A stretch of 64,000 bases of DNA from Deinococcus koreensis (GTDB lineage Bacteria > Deinococcota > Deinococci > Deinococcales > Deinococcaceae), in contig NZ_PPPD01000001.1 of the NCBI RefSeq assembly GCF_002901445.1, positions 2,796,501-2,860,500 of the forward strand. Reading direction: 5' to 3'. The position numbers and the translations under genes were made by a program. The notes beneath the pieces were generated by a model. The model was given only the letters and a program-made list of their open reading frames with translations. It had not been told where the DNA came from and made no database searches. Position 1 is the first letter of the stretch. Every line of letters begins with the position of its first letter. Positions 50,934 through 61,593 of the stretch are shown piece after piece.

Positions 50934-52130
50934 TCAGCCGTAGAGCTTCAGAAAGGCCTCCCGGCTCAGCACGCTCAGTTTGGGGGCCTTCGCCTGCGGG
51001 GCGTTGCCGTAGGCGCGGCGCAGCACGTTCGCCCAGCGCCGCAGGCGGGCGGTGTCGGCCTCCGGGAGGTCGTGGGTCTCGAAGCCCAGCAGCGCCAGCA
51101 GCGGCGAGAGCGAACTCAGGCAGTACACCGTCTCCGTGCCCCGCAGATCCGGGCGCTCCTGCAGGTCGCGGGCGACGGCGCGGAAGTCCTCGCGCGCCTG
51201 GCGTACCGAGGCCCGTGGCCCGAGATCGACCAGGATGGGGTTGTTGACGTGGAACTCGGTGCCGGGCGTCCCCTTCGTCAGCCGGGTGCCGTCGGCCAGC
51301 GTCACGCCGCCCACCGGAAACGCCGCCGGCCCGATGCGGAAGAGGTTGTCGGCCCGCCCGCCGGCCGGCCGGATGTGGCCCAGGCGATCAAACACGCGAT
51401 CCAGGCCGAGAAACCCCCGCCGGATCAGCGCCGGGCGCCCGACCGGGGCCAGCCCGTCCAGCGCCGAGAGCGTGACGGAGGTGTAGCCCCGCCCCCGCAG
51501 CTCCGCCAGCAGGTCCGGCAGCATCGGCGCCGTGACCCGCGCACCCGGCCCGGCGTCGTGCAGGACGATCACGGCGCCGGGAACGAGCCGCCTCAGCAGG
51601 GTGTCCTGCACGCCTTGTGGCGTGGCGCCCGCGCGCCAGTCACTGCCCTCCAGACTCCAGTGCGCGCCCCTCAGGCCGGCCCGGCGCTGGCCCAGCACGG
51701 TCGCCAGCGTGTAGGCGCCGTGCGGCGGGCGGTGCAGGGTCACGGGCTGACCCGAGAGAGCCGCGATCCGCCGCGCGGCGTGCCCCGGATCGAGGAACGC
51801 GCCCCAGGGAGAGCGGAACCAGGCATGGACATGCCGGAGCGCGTGGGCCTGAACCTCGTGCCCCTCGTCCACCATGCGGCGCACCAGCTCGGGGTGGGCC
51901 TCGGCCCGCTCGGCGAGCACGAAGAAGGTGGCGTGCATCCCGGCCGCCTGCAGCGCGTCCAGCACGGCGGGAGTGGCCTGCGGGTCGGGGCCGTCGTCGA
52001 AGGTCAGGGCGACCTCGCGCCGGGCGCGTTTCCCTTCTCTCAGCAGGCCCAGGTTCGCCCACTGGGCGAGCAGGTAGGGCAGCCCGGCGTAGGCCAGCAG
52101 CCCGGCCGCCAGCCACCCCCCGCGTTTCAC
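50934..52130 (-). CDS. Polysaccharide deacetylase family protein with C-terminal extension
   Basis: 398 aa. Membrane anchor at the N-terminus (about 5-24). NodB homology domain: VALTFDDGPDPQATPAV (motif 1, metal Asp), HEVQAHALRHVHAW (motif 2, His ligands), LHRPPHGAYT (motif 3), and VIVLHDAG (motif 5). About 170 further residues (ending FLKLYG) form an extra domain of the kind seen in YkoP-like partners. It probably acts on cell-surface glycans. It overlaps the next upstream gene by 4 nt. Confidence 0.88.
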   Translation of the reverse strand: MKRGGWLAAGLLAYAGLPYLLAQWANLGLLREGKRARREVALTFDDGPDPQATPAVLDALQAAGMHATFFVLAERAEAHPELVRRMVDEGHEVQAHALRHVHAWFRSPWGAFLDPGHAARRIAALSGQPVTLHRPPHGAYTLATVLGQRRAGLRGAHWSLEGSDWRAGATPQGVQDTLLRRLVPGAVIVLHDAGPGARVTAPMLPDLLAELRGRGYTSVTLSALDGLAPVGRPALIRRGFLGLDRVFDRLGHIRPAGGRADNLFRIGPAAFPVGGVTLADGTRLTKGTPGTEFHVNNPILVDLGPRASVRQAREDFRAVARDLQERPDLRGTETVYCLSSLSPLLALLGFETHDLPEADTARLRRWANVLRRAYGNAPQAKAPKLSVLSREAFLKLYG

Positions 52131-53263
52131 GCGCGCCCCAGCCTGTCCAGCAGCGCGGCCGCCACGCGGTCGGCGGCGTCGGGGACGCCCACGGCGCGGG
52201 CGGCGGCCGACAGGCAGGCGTGCCGATCCGGGTCGAGCGCGGCCAGCACGGCGCCGCGCACGTCGCTCAGCTCGCGCGCCCAGATCGCGGCGCCGCGGCG
52301 CTGCAGGTACTCGGCGTTGTATTCCTCCTGCCCCGGAATCGGCTCATGAATCACCAGCGGAACGCCCAGCGCGGTCGCCTCCGCCACGGTCAGGCCGCCC
52401 GCCTTGCCCACCACCAGGTCGGACGCCGCCATCAGCTCGGGGAAGTCGCTGGTGAAGCCCAGCGAGTGGACGGTGGCGCCGCCCACCTGCGAGACGCCCG
52501 GCCTCTGCGCGCCACTCATCACCAGCACCTGCACGCGGCGCCCCAGGTTGCCCAGCTCGGTCAGCACACGTTCCTGGGCGGTATAGGTGCCGGTGCCGCC
52601 GCCCGAGATCAGCAGCAGCGGCAGATCCGGGCGCAGGCCCCGTTCGGCGCGCAGCCGGGCCTTGTCGGCGCCGATCAGGGCCCCGAAGCGCTGGGAGATC
52701 GGGATGCCGGTCACCACGACCTTCCCGGCTTCCAGGCCACGGGCGATCATCTGCTCGCGGGTCTCCTCGGCGGCGACCATCACGAGGTCGGCCTCGGGCC
52801 GTATCCAGTGCCGGTGCGCGCGGTAGTCGGTCACCACCAGCGCGTTCACGAAGGGCCGGCGGCTCTGCCTGCGAACCCGGTGGGCCAGCGGCACCGACGA
52901 CCAGTAGCTGCTGAGCACCAGCTCTGGCCGGGTCTGCGCGATGTCGCGCCGCATGCCGCTCAGGCCCACCCAGCGGCAGAAGAACTCGATCAGGCTGAGG
53001 GGCCGGTCGTGATCCGTGCCGTGGTAGAACCACTCGTACAGCCACGGGGCGTGGCGCAGTTCGAAGGCGTACAGGTCGACCGTCCAGCTCCGTTCGGCGG
53101 CGCTGAGGTAGCCCACCACATCGCTTTCCCGGTCGTCCAGGGCCACGCCCCGCGCCCGCAGGGCCAGTTGCACCGCCATCTGCGCCTGGTGGTGCCCCGC
53201 GCCGATGGACGCCGTGACGAACAGCGCCCGCAGCGGAGCTGTTCTGCTGTACGGGGCGCTCAC
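52127..53263 (-). CDS. GT28/MGDG-synthase-like glycosyltransferase
   Basis: 378 aa from the GTG at 53263, which overlaps the LptF/G-like stop as GTGA. N-terminal ALFVTASIGAGHHQAQMA is the membrane-lipid glycosyltransferase signature; the C-terminal donor domain has LLISGGGTGTYTAQE, LMAASDLVVGKAGGLTVAEA and IPGQEEYNAEYL. Likely transfers a sugar to diacylglycerol or an envelope lipid. Confidence 0.87.
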   Translation of the reverse strand: MSAPYSRTAPLRALFVTASIGAGHHQAQMAVQLALRARGVALDDRESDVVGYLSAAERSWTVDLYAFELRHAPWLYEWFYHGTDHDRPLSLIEFFCRWVGLSGMRRDIAQTRPELVLSSYWSSVPLAHRVRRQSRRPFVNALVVTDYRAHRHWIRPEADLVMVAAEETREQMIARGLEAGKVVVTGIPISQRFGALIGADKARLRAERGLRPDLPLLLISGGGTGTYTAQERVLTELGNLGRRVQVLVMSGAQRPGVSQVGGATVHSLGFTSDFPELMAASDLVVGKAGGLTVAEATALGVPLVIHEPIPGQEEYNAEYLQRRGAAIWARELSDVRGAVLAALDPDRHACLSAAARAVGVPDAADRVAAALLDRLGRA

Positions 53264-54405
53264 GCCCGCCTCAGCAGCCACAGGCCCCCGGCGGCGAAGA
53301 CCACGTTCGCCAGCCACACCCCCAGTTCGGGCAGGGCCGGCAGCGCCGCGGCGACCGTCAGGCCCAGGAAGAACAGCAGGTAATACGCCACGGCGATCAG
53401 CAGGGCGATGCCCAGGCTGACCCCCAGCGTGCGTCCGAAACGCAGCGCGAAGGGCAGCGCCGAGAGCGCCAGCACGAGGTTGCCGAAGGGCAGCGCCAGC
53501 TTGCGGTTCAGGTTCACCCGCGCCGCCTGCCGCTCGGCCGCCTTCACGCCCGGGGCGGTGAGCGCCGTGACCAGTTCCGGCCAGCCCTGCGCGTCGGCGC
53601 CGATGGCGTCGGCGTACTGGGCCAGCGTCTGCTTGCGGCTCAGGCCGGTGTCCACGTTCAGGGCGTCGGTGGCGTTCGCGGGCGTGACCACGTTGGGAAA
53701 CACCGCCTGCACCGCTTCCCGGAAGGCCCGCGGATCGTTCTCGGGCACCCGGCTCAGCCGCGCAGCCGCCGCGTAATCCACCGTGTACACCGCGTAGCCG
53801 CGCAGGCTCAGGCGGTTGTTCTCGAAGGTGCCCGTGTCCGCGAAGATCAGGGTGCCCTGTTTCGGCGCGTCCGCTGACCACTTCTCCACCCGCACGCCGC
53901 GCAGCTCGCGTTTCGCCGGGTCGTAGCCCCCCATCGCCAGCGTGAGGTTGCCGCCCAGATCGACCGTCTTGCCCACCAGCTGCTGCAGGCCCGCGCCGGT
54001 CAGGGCGTCCCAGTACAGGCCGCGCGTTTCCACGTTAGCGCGCGGGGCCACCCACAGGCTCAGCCAGATGCTGAGGGCCGTGACCAGCAGGGCCAGCAGC
54101 GCCACCGGCCGCGCCACCCGCCCCAGGCTGATCCCGCCCGACTGCACGGCCACCAGCTCGCGCTCGGTGCTCATGCGCCCGAAGGCCACCACGGTCATCA
54201 GCACGACGGCCATGGGGAAGACCTTGACCAGCGTGTCGGGCATCTGGTAGGCGATCCAGCGGGCGATCAGGCCCAGGGGCACGCCACCCAGGAACTGGCT
54301 GGAGATGAAGAAGTAGCCGAAACTGAGCACCGCCGTGAACAGCAGCGTCCCCGCCAGCAGCGGGGGGATCAGTTCAGCGGTCACGTAACGGGAAAGCCTG
54401 GTCAT
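53260..54405 (-). CDS. LptF/LptG-family permease
   Basis: 381 aa, about six transmembrane helices (three at each end) flanking a beta-rich periplasmic domain. N-terminus MTRLSRYVTAELIPPLLAG and the VAFGRMSTERELVAVQSGGIS loop are typical. In Gram-negatives it moves LPS; Deinococcus lacks classical LPS, so it probably moves another envelope lipid, which fits the co-transcribed glycosyltransferase and deacetylase genes. Confidence 0.88.
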   Translation of the reverse strand: MTRLSRYVTAELIPPLLAGTLLFTAVLSFGYFFISSQFLGGVPLGLIARWIAYQMPDTLVKVFPMAVVLMTVVAFGRMSTERELVAVQSGGISLGRVARPVALLALLVTALSIWLSLWVAPRANVETRGLYWDALTGAGLQQLVGKTVDLGGNLTLAMGGYDPAKRELRGVRVEKWSADAPKQGTLIFADTGTFENNRLSLRGYAVYTVDYAAAARLSRVPENDPRAFREAVQAVFPNVVTPANATDALNVDTGLSRKQTLAQYADAIGADAQGWPELVTALTAPGVKAAERQAARVNLNRKLALPFGNLVLALSALPFALRFGRTLGVSLGIALLIAVAYYLLFFLGLTVAAALPALPELGVWLANVVFAAGGLWLLRRA

Positions 54406-54486
54406 GCCGCCCTAGACCCTATCCCACCGGGCTGAGAAGTCGGGCCGGTGGGACTGCGGGGGAAACGCCCTGCGCCTCAACCGCGC

Positions 54487-54915
<429 letters not shown>

Positions 54916-54932
54916 GGGGGGCTCCTTCGGAG

Positions 54933-55048
54933 GGGCTCTGGGCTGTGGGCTATGAGGTCTGGGCTCTGAAAAGGAGAAAAGAGGGAGAGGCTGGCTGGGC
55001 CGTCTCCCATCTTTCCTCGAAGCTCACAGCTCAGAGCTCATAGCCAGA
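54933..55048. repeat. Heptad-repeat inverted pair between fabZ and mreB
   Basis: 54933-54967 reads GGGCTCT GGGCTGT GGGCTAT GAGGTCT GGGCTCT; 55021-55041 reads AGCTCAC AGCTCAG AGCTCAT. GGCTATGAG pairs with CTCATAGCC, and about 22 bp (54948-54969 with 55024-55045) pair with few mismatches around a roughly 54-nt loop. Confidence 0.65.
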
Positions 55049-55051
55049 TGT

Positions 55052-56095
55052 CTAGCGGCGCAGGTAGTTGTCGCTGGACACCAGCGAGTCGCCCAGCACG
55101 TGGATCATTTCCAGCGCCATGCCGGTGCCCACCGCCACCGCTTCCACGGCGTTCTCGGCGACCGCCACGGGAATCCCGGTGGTCTGCCGCAGCAGTTCGT
55201 CGAAGTTGCGCAGCAGCGAGCCGCCGCCGGTCATCACGATGCCGCGGTCGATGATGTCGCTGACCAGTTCGGGCGGGGTGATTTCCAGCACGCGCTTGAC
55301 GCCGTCCACGATCTTGGTGACCGGCTCGGACAGGGCCTCCACGACGTCGCGGCTGTCCAGCGAGATGGTCTTGGGCAGGCCGTTCACGAGGTCGCGGCCG
55401 CGCACCTCGGCGGTCAGGTTCTCGGCGTCGTCGAGCAGCATGGCGGCGCCCACCTTGACCTTGATCTCCTCGGCGGTGCGCTCCCCGATCAGCACGTTGT
55501 GCTTGCGGCGCACGAAGCGGATGATGCTCTCGTCCATCTCGTTGCCGGCGATCCGCATGGACTCGGAGACCACGATGCCGCCCAGCGAGATCACGGCCAC
55601 GTCAGTGCTGCCCCCGCCGATGTCCACGACCATCGAGCCGATGGGTTCGGCGATCTTGAGGCCTGCCCCGATCGCGGCGGCCAGCGGCTCCTCGATCAGG
55701 AAGGCGCGCTTGGCGTTGGAGTTCAGGGCCGCGCGCAGCACCGCGCGCTTCTCCACGTCGCTGACGTTGCTGGGCACCCCGACCATCAGCTGCGGCTTGA
55801 AGCCGAAGAGCCGGCCGGCGTTGCCCTGCACTTTCTGCAGGAACATGGTGATCATCTTCTCGGTCAGGCCCTCGTCGGCGATCACCCCGTCCTTGATGGG
55901 CCGCACCGCGACGATGCCGCCGGGGGTGCGCCCGATCATGCGGTAGGCTTCCTCGCCCACGGCCTTGACCTGCTTGGAGTCACGGGCCATGGCAATCACG
56001 CTGGGTTCCTGCAGCACCAGGCCGCGCGTCTTGCTGTAAATCAGGAACGTCGCCGTTCCCAGATCGATGCCGATATCTTCAGAAAACCTTCCCAC
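55052..56095 (-). CDS. mreB: Rod-shape determining protein MreB
   Basis: 347 aa from the GTG at 56095 (VGRFSEDIGIDLGTATF) with GGAGG 5 nt upstream; the ATG at 56137 gives a longer, unlikely N-terminus. Actin fold: phosphate-1 IDLGTATFLIY, MVVDIGGGSTDVAVISLG, adenosine motif GIVMTGGGSLLRNFD. Filament that steers peptidoglycan insertion. mreC/D are not adjacent in the window. Confidence 0.95.
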   Translation of the reverse strand: MGRFSEDIGIDLGTATFLIYSKTRGLVLQEPSVIAMARDSKQVKAVGEEAYRMIGRTPGGIVAVRPIKDGVIADEGLTEKMITMFLQKVQGNAGRLFGFKPQLMVGVPSNVSDVEKRAVLRAALNSNAKRAFLIEEPLAAAIGAGLKIAEPIGSMVVDIGGGSTDVAVISLGGIVVSESMRIAGNEMDESIIRFVRRKHNVLIGERTAEEIKVKVGAAMLLDDAENLTAEVRGRDLVNGLPKTISLDSRDVVEALSEPVTKIVDGVKRVLEITPPELVSDIIDRGIVMTGGGSLLRNFDELLRQTTGIPVAVAENAVEAVAVGTGMALEMIHVLGDSLVSSDNYLRR

Positions 56096-56232
56096 ACATC
56101 CCTCCGGTACAAACCATCCAATCGTAGCACGGTGCATGAGGGGGACTTAAAGCGTGTTTAAAGCCCGCTCAGCCCCCCTTTCCCTGCGCGTGTCCAAGGG
56201 CCGGTCGGTCGCCCCCGCTGTCCGGAGAAGCG

Positions 56233-56487
56233 TCAGGAACGGGGCTTGATATAGGCCGCCAGGGCCGCCACGACACTGGTCAGCAGGGTCAGGGCCAGCG
56301 CGCGGGAGAGCGGGCTCAGCCCTTCCAGGCCCAGGCTCTGGCCGAGGGTCGCGCTCAGGGTGCCCACCGAGCGCAGCGCCAGGGGCGCGCCCGCGCTCAG
56401 CGACGCGAAGGCCCCGAGCGTGAGCAGGCCCAGCACCAAGGCCAGCAGTCCCAGCCCGATCACGGCCAGCCAAGCGACGACCCTCAC
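56233..56487 (-). CDS. Small membrane protein
   Basis: 84 aa, GTG start at 56487 with GAGGGG upstream. Two hydrophobic helices (WLAVIGLGLLALVLGLLTLGAF and ALALTLLTSVVAALAAYI) with a short basic end (IKPRS). No recognisable family; the composition and start signal make it a likely real gene. Confidence 0.5.
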   Translation of the reverse strand: MRVVAWLAVIGLGLLALVLGLLTLGAFASLSAGAPLALRSVGTLSATLGQSLGLEGLSPLSRALALTLLTSVVAALAAYIKPRS

Positions 56488-56574
56488 GGCCCCCTCACAG
56501 CCTGCCCGCTCCCGAGTTCACCGGGGCATTCTAATGATGGCGGCCCCGCCTGCCGTGAAGAACTTCACAGCCGC

Positions 56575-56580
56575 TATGCT
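56575..56580 (+). promoter_or_regulatory. Leaderless-type -10 box TATGCT
   Basis: TATGCT, then 7 nt to the GTG at 56588. A GTGAAG-AA-CTTCAC palindrome lies just upstream. Confidence 0.45.
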
Positions 56581-56587
56581 GGGCGCC

Positions 56588-56863
56588 GTGAGCCTGCCTG
56601 CCCGCGTCCGCGTGACCCGCCCGCCCCTGCCCCTGACCCCGGCCCTGCGGGGCGCCGCCGCGCGGCTGTGCCCGGAGGCGCCGGTGGGCGCCCTGCAGGC
56701 CGCCGCCCTGGCGATCGCCGGGGGTGCCGTGATCGGCGCCTCGCTGCGCTGGGACGGGGGAGAGGCGCAGCAGATCGAGAGCGGCTGGCGCGGCCGGGGC
56801 ATCGAACAGGCGCTGGCCGAGGCCCTCGGGGACGCCCTGAAGCCGCAGGCCGCGCCACAGTGA
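56588..56863 (+). CDS. Very short GNAT-like protein
   Basis: 91 aa from the GTG at 56588. The segment GGAVIGASLRWDGGE and then IESGWRGRGIEQALAEAL resembles the acetyl-CoA-binding motif A of GNAT acetyltransferases (RGxGIxxxL), but the protein is about half a normal GNAT domain. It could be a remnant or a minimal domain. Confidence 0.55.
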   Translation: MSLPARVRVTRPPLPLTPALRGAAARLCPEAPVGALQAAALAIAGGAVIGASLRWDGGEAQQIESGWRGRGIEQALAEALGDALKPQAAPQ

Positions 56864-56880
56864 ACCTAACGCCCGTTTGG

Positions 56881-56886
56881 TAAACT
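56881..56886 (+). promoter_or_regulatory. Leaderless-type -10 box TAAACT
   Basis: TAAACT, then 6 nt to the ATG of the acyl-CoA dehydrogenase. Confidence 0.5.
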
Positions 56887-56892
56887 CGCGCC

Positions 56893-58065
<1,173 letters not shown>

Positions 58066-58086
58066 CGCGCCCCCGGTGCGGAGGGT

Positions 58087-60960
58087 TCAGCCGGGCAGGC
58101 CGGCCGCGCTGCGGCTGTCCAGCGCCGCCCGGTACACCACCGCCCGGTTGCGCCCCGACGCCTTGGCCTGATACAGCGCGATGTCGGCCTGCCGGAGCAG
58201 GGTGTCGGCCGCCGTGAGCGTCTGCGCGGGGCTCAGGCCACGGGGCGGGATCAGGCTGCCGACTCCGGCGCTGACCGTGACCGAGCACGAGACCGAGGAC
58301 GCCGGATGGGCGATGGCGGCGTCTTCCAGCGCGCCCTGCAGGCGCCGGAGCAGCCGCACGGCGCCGTCGCCGTCGGTGTGCGGCAGCACCAGCACGAATT
58401 CCTCGCCGCCGTAGCGGGCCACCAGATCGACGTCGGCGCGCACCGCCCCGCGCAATACCCCGGCCACGCCCCTCAGGCACAGGTCGCCCTGCTGGTGGCC
58501 CAGCTCGTCGTTGTAGCGTTTGAATTCGTCGACGTCGACCAGCACCAGCGACAGCGGCGTGGCGTCGCGGGCGGCCCGGCGCAGCTCGCGGCGCAGGGTG
58601 TCGTCGAAGGCGCGGCGGTTGGCCAGGCCGGTCAGGGGGTCGGTGCTCGACAGGGCCTGCAGTTCCTCGTTGAGCTGGCGCAGCTTCAGGTTGGCCCCCT
58701 CGACCTCCAGGGTGCGCTCGCGCACGCTCTGCTCCAGCTGCAGGGTGCGTTCCAGCAGCTGACGGTTGGCGCGCGCCGAGACCAGGCTGCTCCAGCTCTG
58801 GGCCAGCCGCGATCCCGGCGTGGGCCGCCTCACGCGCAGGGTCAGCACCCGCTCCACGGCCTGACCCTCGGCCGGCAGGCCCAGCAGGCGGGAGCCCACC
58901 TGCACCTCCAGCGTGTACTCGCCGGGCGGCAGGGAGGTGAAATGCACGCTCGCCTGCGGGCTCCAGGGCGACCAGTCTCGCTCGAAGCCCAGTAGCCGGT
59001 GGCGGTAGCACAGGTCGTCCTGATCGATGAACCAGGGGCAGGCCAGCAGCGCCACGACCCCCCAGCGACCGGGCGCGATGCCGTAGACGCCGGGGCTGGC
59101 GCGGTCCGGCCGGGCGCCGCTCCACTCCACCCCGGCCAGCTGCACCGGCGGCAGCGGTGGCAGGGCCCGCACCGCCTGTGGCTCGAGGGCCACCATGCCC
59201 CCGTTCACCCCGCACAGCAGCCGGCCGTCGGCCAGCGGGAGCAGGCTGCGGCTGGTGGTGAACTCCCAGGCGTCCAGCCCCAGCCACGCACTCAGTTCAC
59301 GGCGCAGCCGGCCGTCCGGGCCATACTCCCGCAGTCCGGAGGAAGTGCCCACCCACAGCTGGTCACCCACCCAGCGGGCCGCCCAGCCGGCGACGCCCTG
59401 GGCGGCCTCGTCGAGCACCGTCACCTGCCCTTCAGGGCCCAGCAGCAGGGTGCGCTGATCCTGCAGCACCGCCAGCCGCCCGTCCAGGTGGGGGGCCAGC
59501 GCATACACATGGGTGCCGTGGGCCAGGGCGCCGCGCCGCTCGGGCCGCAGCTCGCCGGGTCGCTGTGGGTCTTCGTGCCACAGCCCACGCCCCAGGGTGC
59601 CCACCAGCACCCCCACGTCGGCCGGGCCGTGCTCCAGCGTGTAGACGTAGCCCAGCGAGACGCCCCCGCCCAACACCTCGCGCAGCCCGCCCGCGATGTC
59701 CAGCTCGTACAGGCCGTGGATGGTACCGATCCAGAGCCGCCCGGCCCGGATCAGCAGCGCCCGGCAGGGCTGGGCCGGCGCACTCGCGGCCGGTGGCCGG
59801 TAGGGGGCGAAGGTGCCGGCGCGGCGGTGGTACAGGCCCTGCCCGGTGGCGGCCCACAGTTCGCCGTTCCACTCCAGCAGATCCCAGACCTGCAGCCCCT
59901 CCAGCCCGGCCAGCTCCTCGGCCTCGCCGCTTTGCAGGTCGAGCTGCCAGCCGCCGCGCCCGCTGCCCAGCCAGACGCGCTGTTCCTGAGCCGCCGATCG
60001 GAGCGCCAGCACACCGCTGCCCGGGGCAGACAGACTCAGGCAGCTCCGCAGGCCGCTGATCCGCGCCACCCCCACCTGATCGGTGGACACCCAGAGGGTA
60101 CCCAGGGCGCCCAGCATCAGCGAATTGACCGCCACGCCGGGCAGCAGATCCCCGTCCGGACGCAAGCCTCCCCCGGCCACCGCGAGCCGCTGCAGGCCCG
60201 CCGGGCGGCCGACCCACAGCTCCGGGGCGGCCCACAGCAGCGCGGTGACCGGCCCCGGGGGCACGTCCCCGATCTCCTGCACGTCTCCCCGCTCGCTCAG
60301 GAGCCACAGCCCGGTCGAGCTGCCGATCAGCAGGCCGCCATCCGGGCCGGGGCTCAGGCAGCGGATCGTGCCGGCCGCCGGCCAGCCCGGGAAGTCGGGG
60401 AGCCGGAACGTTCCGGCGTCCTGCACCAGCAGCCCCAGCTGGGGCCCGGCGACCCACAGCCGTCCCCGCGAGTCGCGCGTGACGGCGCCGACCGTCTGCA
60501 CCCCCGTCCCCGGCAGCGCCTGGGCCTCGAAGCCCCCCTGGGGTGTCCAGCGCACCAGCCCGTTGGCGCAGCCCAGCCAGACCTCCTCGCCCGCGCCGAA
60601 CACGATCTGCGCCACCCAGCCGAAGGCCCAGTCGTCCCCGCTGAGCGGCGTCACCGCCCCGGCGGTGTCCAGGCGGTCGACGCCCAGGTCGGAGCCGATC
60701 CAGACCGCGCCGTCCGGGGCGCACGCCACCGTCCGCAGCCCCTGGGTTCGCAGACCCTGCGCGCGGCCGAGCACCTGCACCCGCGCGCCGTCCAGGCCGA
60801 CCAGCCCGCTGGGGCCAGCCAGCCAGACCCGCCCGGAGTGATCCTGGCAGGCGCCGTGGATCTGACCACTGGGCAAGCCATGACGGCGGTCGAGCCACTG
60901 GACGGGCAGACTGACAGGAAGGCGCACGGGTGAACGCTGGGAACCGGTCGAATGGGGCAA
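58087..60960 (-). CDS. Beta-propeller/Y_Y_Y sensor diguanylate cyclase without membrane helix
   Basis: 957 aa, TTG start at 60960 with GAGGATG upstream; a later in-frame GTG is possible. Residues about 30-620 are repeated Reg_prop-like strands (GRVWLAGPSGLVGLDG, GAVWIGSDLGVDRLD, LWVGTSSGLREYG) forming two propeller-type domains, then a Y_Y_Y beta-sandwich (CYRHRLLGFERDWSPW), a coiled coil (QLLERTLQLEQSVRERTLEVE) and a GGDEF domain with GGEEF. Homologues normally have a transmembrane helix between Y_Y_Y and the coiled coil; none is visible, nor a signal peptide. The I-site Arg is replaced (ADVD instead of RxxD). Confidence 0.85.
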   Translation of the reverse strand: MPHSTGSQRSPVRLPVSLPVQWLDRRHGLPSGQIHGACQDHSGRVWLAGPSGLVGLDGARVQVLGRAQGLRTQGLRTVACAPDGAVWIGSDLGVDRLDTAGAVTPLSGDDWAFGWVAQIVFGAGEEVWLGCANGLVRWTPQGGFEAQALPGTGVQTVGAVTRDSRGRLWVAGPQLGLLVQDAGTFRLPDFPGWPAAGTIRCLSPGPDGGLLIGSSTGLWLLSERGDVQEIGDVPPGPVTALLWAAPELWVGRPAGLQRLAVAGGGLRPDGDLLPGVAVNSLMLGALGTLWVSTDQVGVARISGLRSCLSLSAPGSGVLALRSAAQEQRVWLGSGRGGWQLDLQSGEAEELAGLEGLQVWDLLEWNGELWAATGQGLYHRRAGTFAPYRPPAASAPAQPCRALLIRAGRLWIGTIHGLYELDIAGGLREVLGGGVSLGYVYTLEHGPADVGVLVGTLGRGLWHEDPQRPGELRPERRGALAHGTHVYALAPHLDGRLAVLQDQRTLLLGPEGQVTVLDEAAQGVAGWAARWVGDQLWVGTSSGLREYGPDGRLRRELSAWLGLDAWEFTTSRSLLPLADGRLLCGVNGGMVALEPQAVRALPPLPPVQLAGVEWSGARPDRASPGVYGIAPGRWGVVALLACPWFIDQDDLCYRHRLLGFERDWSPWSPQASVHFTSLPPGEYTLEVQVGSRLLGLPAEGQAVERVLTLRVRRPTPGSRLAQSWSSLVSARANRQLLERTLQLEQSVRERTLEVEGANLKLRQLNEELQALSSTDPLTGLANRRAFDDTLRRELRRAARDATPLSLVLVDVDEFKRYNDELGHQQGDLCLRGVAGVLRGAVRADVDLVARYGGEEFVLVLPHTDGDGAVRLLRRLQGALEDAAIAHPASSVSCSVTVSAGVGSLIPPRGLSPAQTLTAADTLLRQADIALYQAKASGRNRAVVYRAALDSRSAAGLPG

Positions 60961-61148
60961 GGCATCCTCTGGAAGCGCTCTGATCCGCCTCTGTCCCCAG
61001 TATCAGCGAAAGCGGGGGCCGTTCATCACCCCTGATTGGCAGGGGGAGTGGGCGGGAAGGCGCCCGGCGCCGACAGGCGGATGATCGGTGTAGACCTGCT
61101 TGAGCTGTTTCGGGCGCTGTTCTTAACCGCCCGCGCCAGACTCGCTCC

Positions 61149-61592
61149 ATGCCCATGCTGTCCATCCTGAGTGCCGCGGCGGCGTTGAGCCTCGCCAGCG
61201 CGGCCCCCTTTACCCTCCGAACCGGCCAGGGGAAGGACTGGTCGCTGTCCAGCGTGCTGGGCCGCGAACGCCTCCTGATCGTCCGCAACCCGCCCGCCGC
61301 GTACCTCGCCGCAATTCGCCGGCAGGACACCGAACTGCAGGTGCGCGACCTGCGCGTGGTGGCCCTGCTGCCCCCCGGCGACGCCCGCCTGAACGGCTCC
61401 GGAACCCTGATGCTGACCCTGCTGGCCGACCCCGGCGGCCGGGTGGGCGCCCAGTACGGCCCCGCCGCCCTGATCGGCAAGGATCGGGGCGTCAAGGCGC
61501 GTTACCCGGCCCCGCCCCCCCTGACCACCGTCGCCGCGCTGATCGACACCATGCCCATGCGGGCGCAAGAGCGGCGCGAGCGGGGGCGCTGA
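61149..61592 (+). CDS. Secreted DUF4174-like protein
   Basis: 147 aa. Signal peptide (about 1-18, LSILSAAAALSLASA). The mature part (LLIVRNPPAAYLAAIRRQDTELQVRDLRVVALLPP, LLADPGGRVGAQYGP) has the order of a small thioredoxin-like DUF4174 domain without catalytic cysteines. CAGACT 6 nt upstream could be a leaderless -10. Confidence 0.65.
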   Translation: MPMLSILSAAAALSLASAAPFTLRTGQGKDWSLSSVLGRERLLIVRNPPAAYLAAIRRQDTELQVRDLRVVALLPPGDARLNGSGTLMLTLLADPGGRVGAQYGPAALIGKDRGVKARYPAPPPLTTVAALIDTMPMRAQERRERGR

Positions 61593-61593
61593 G

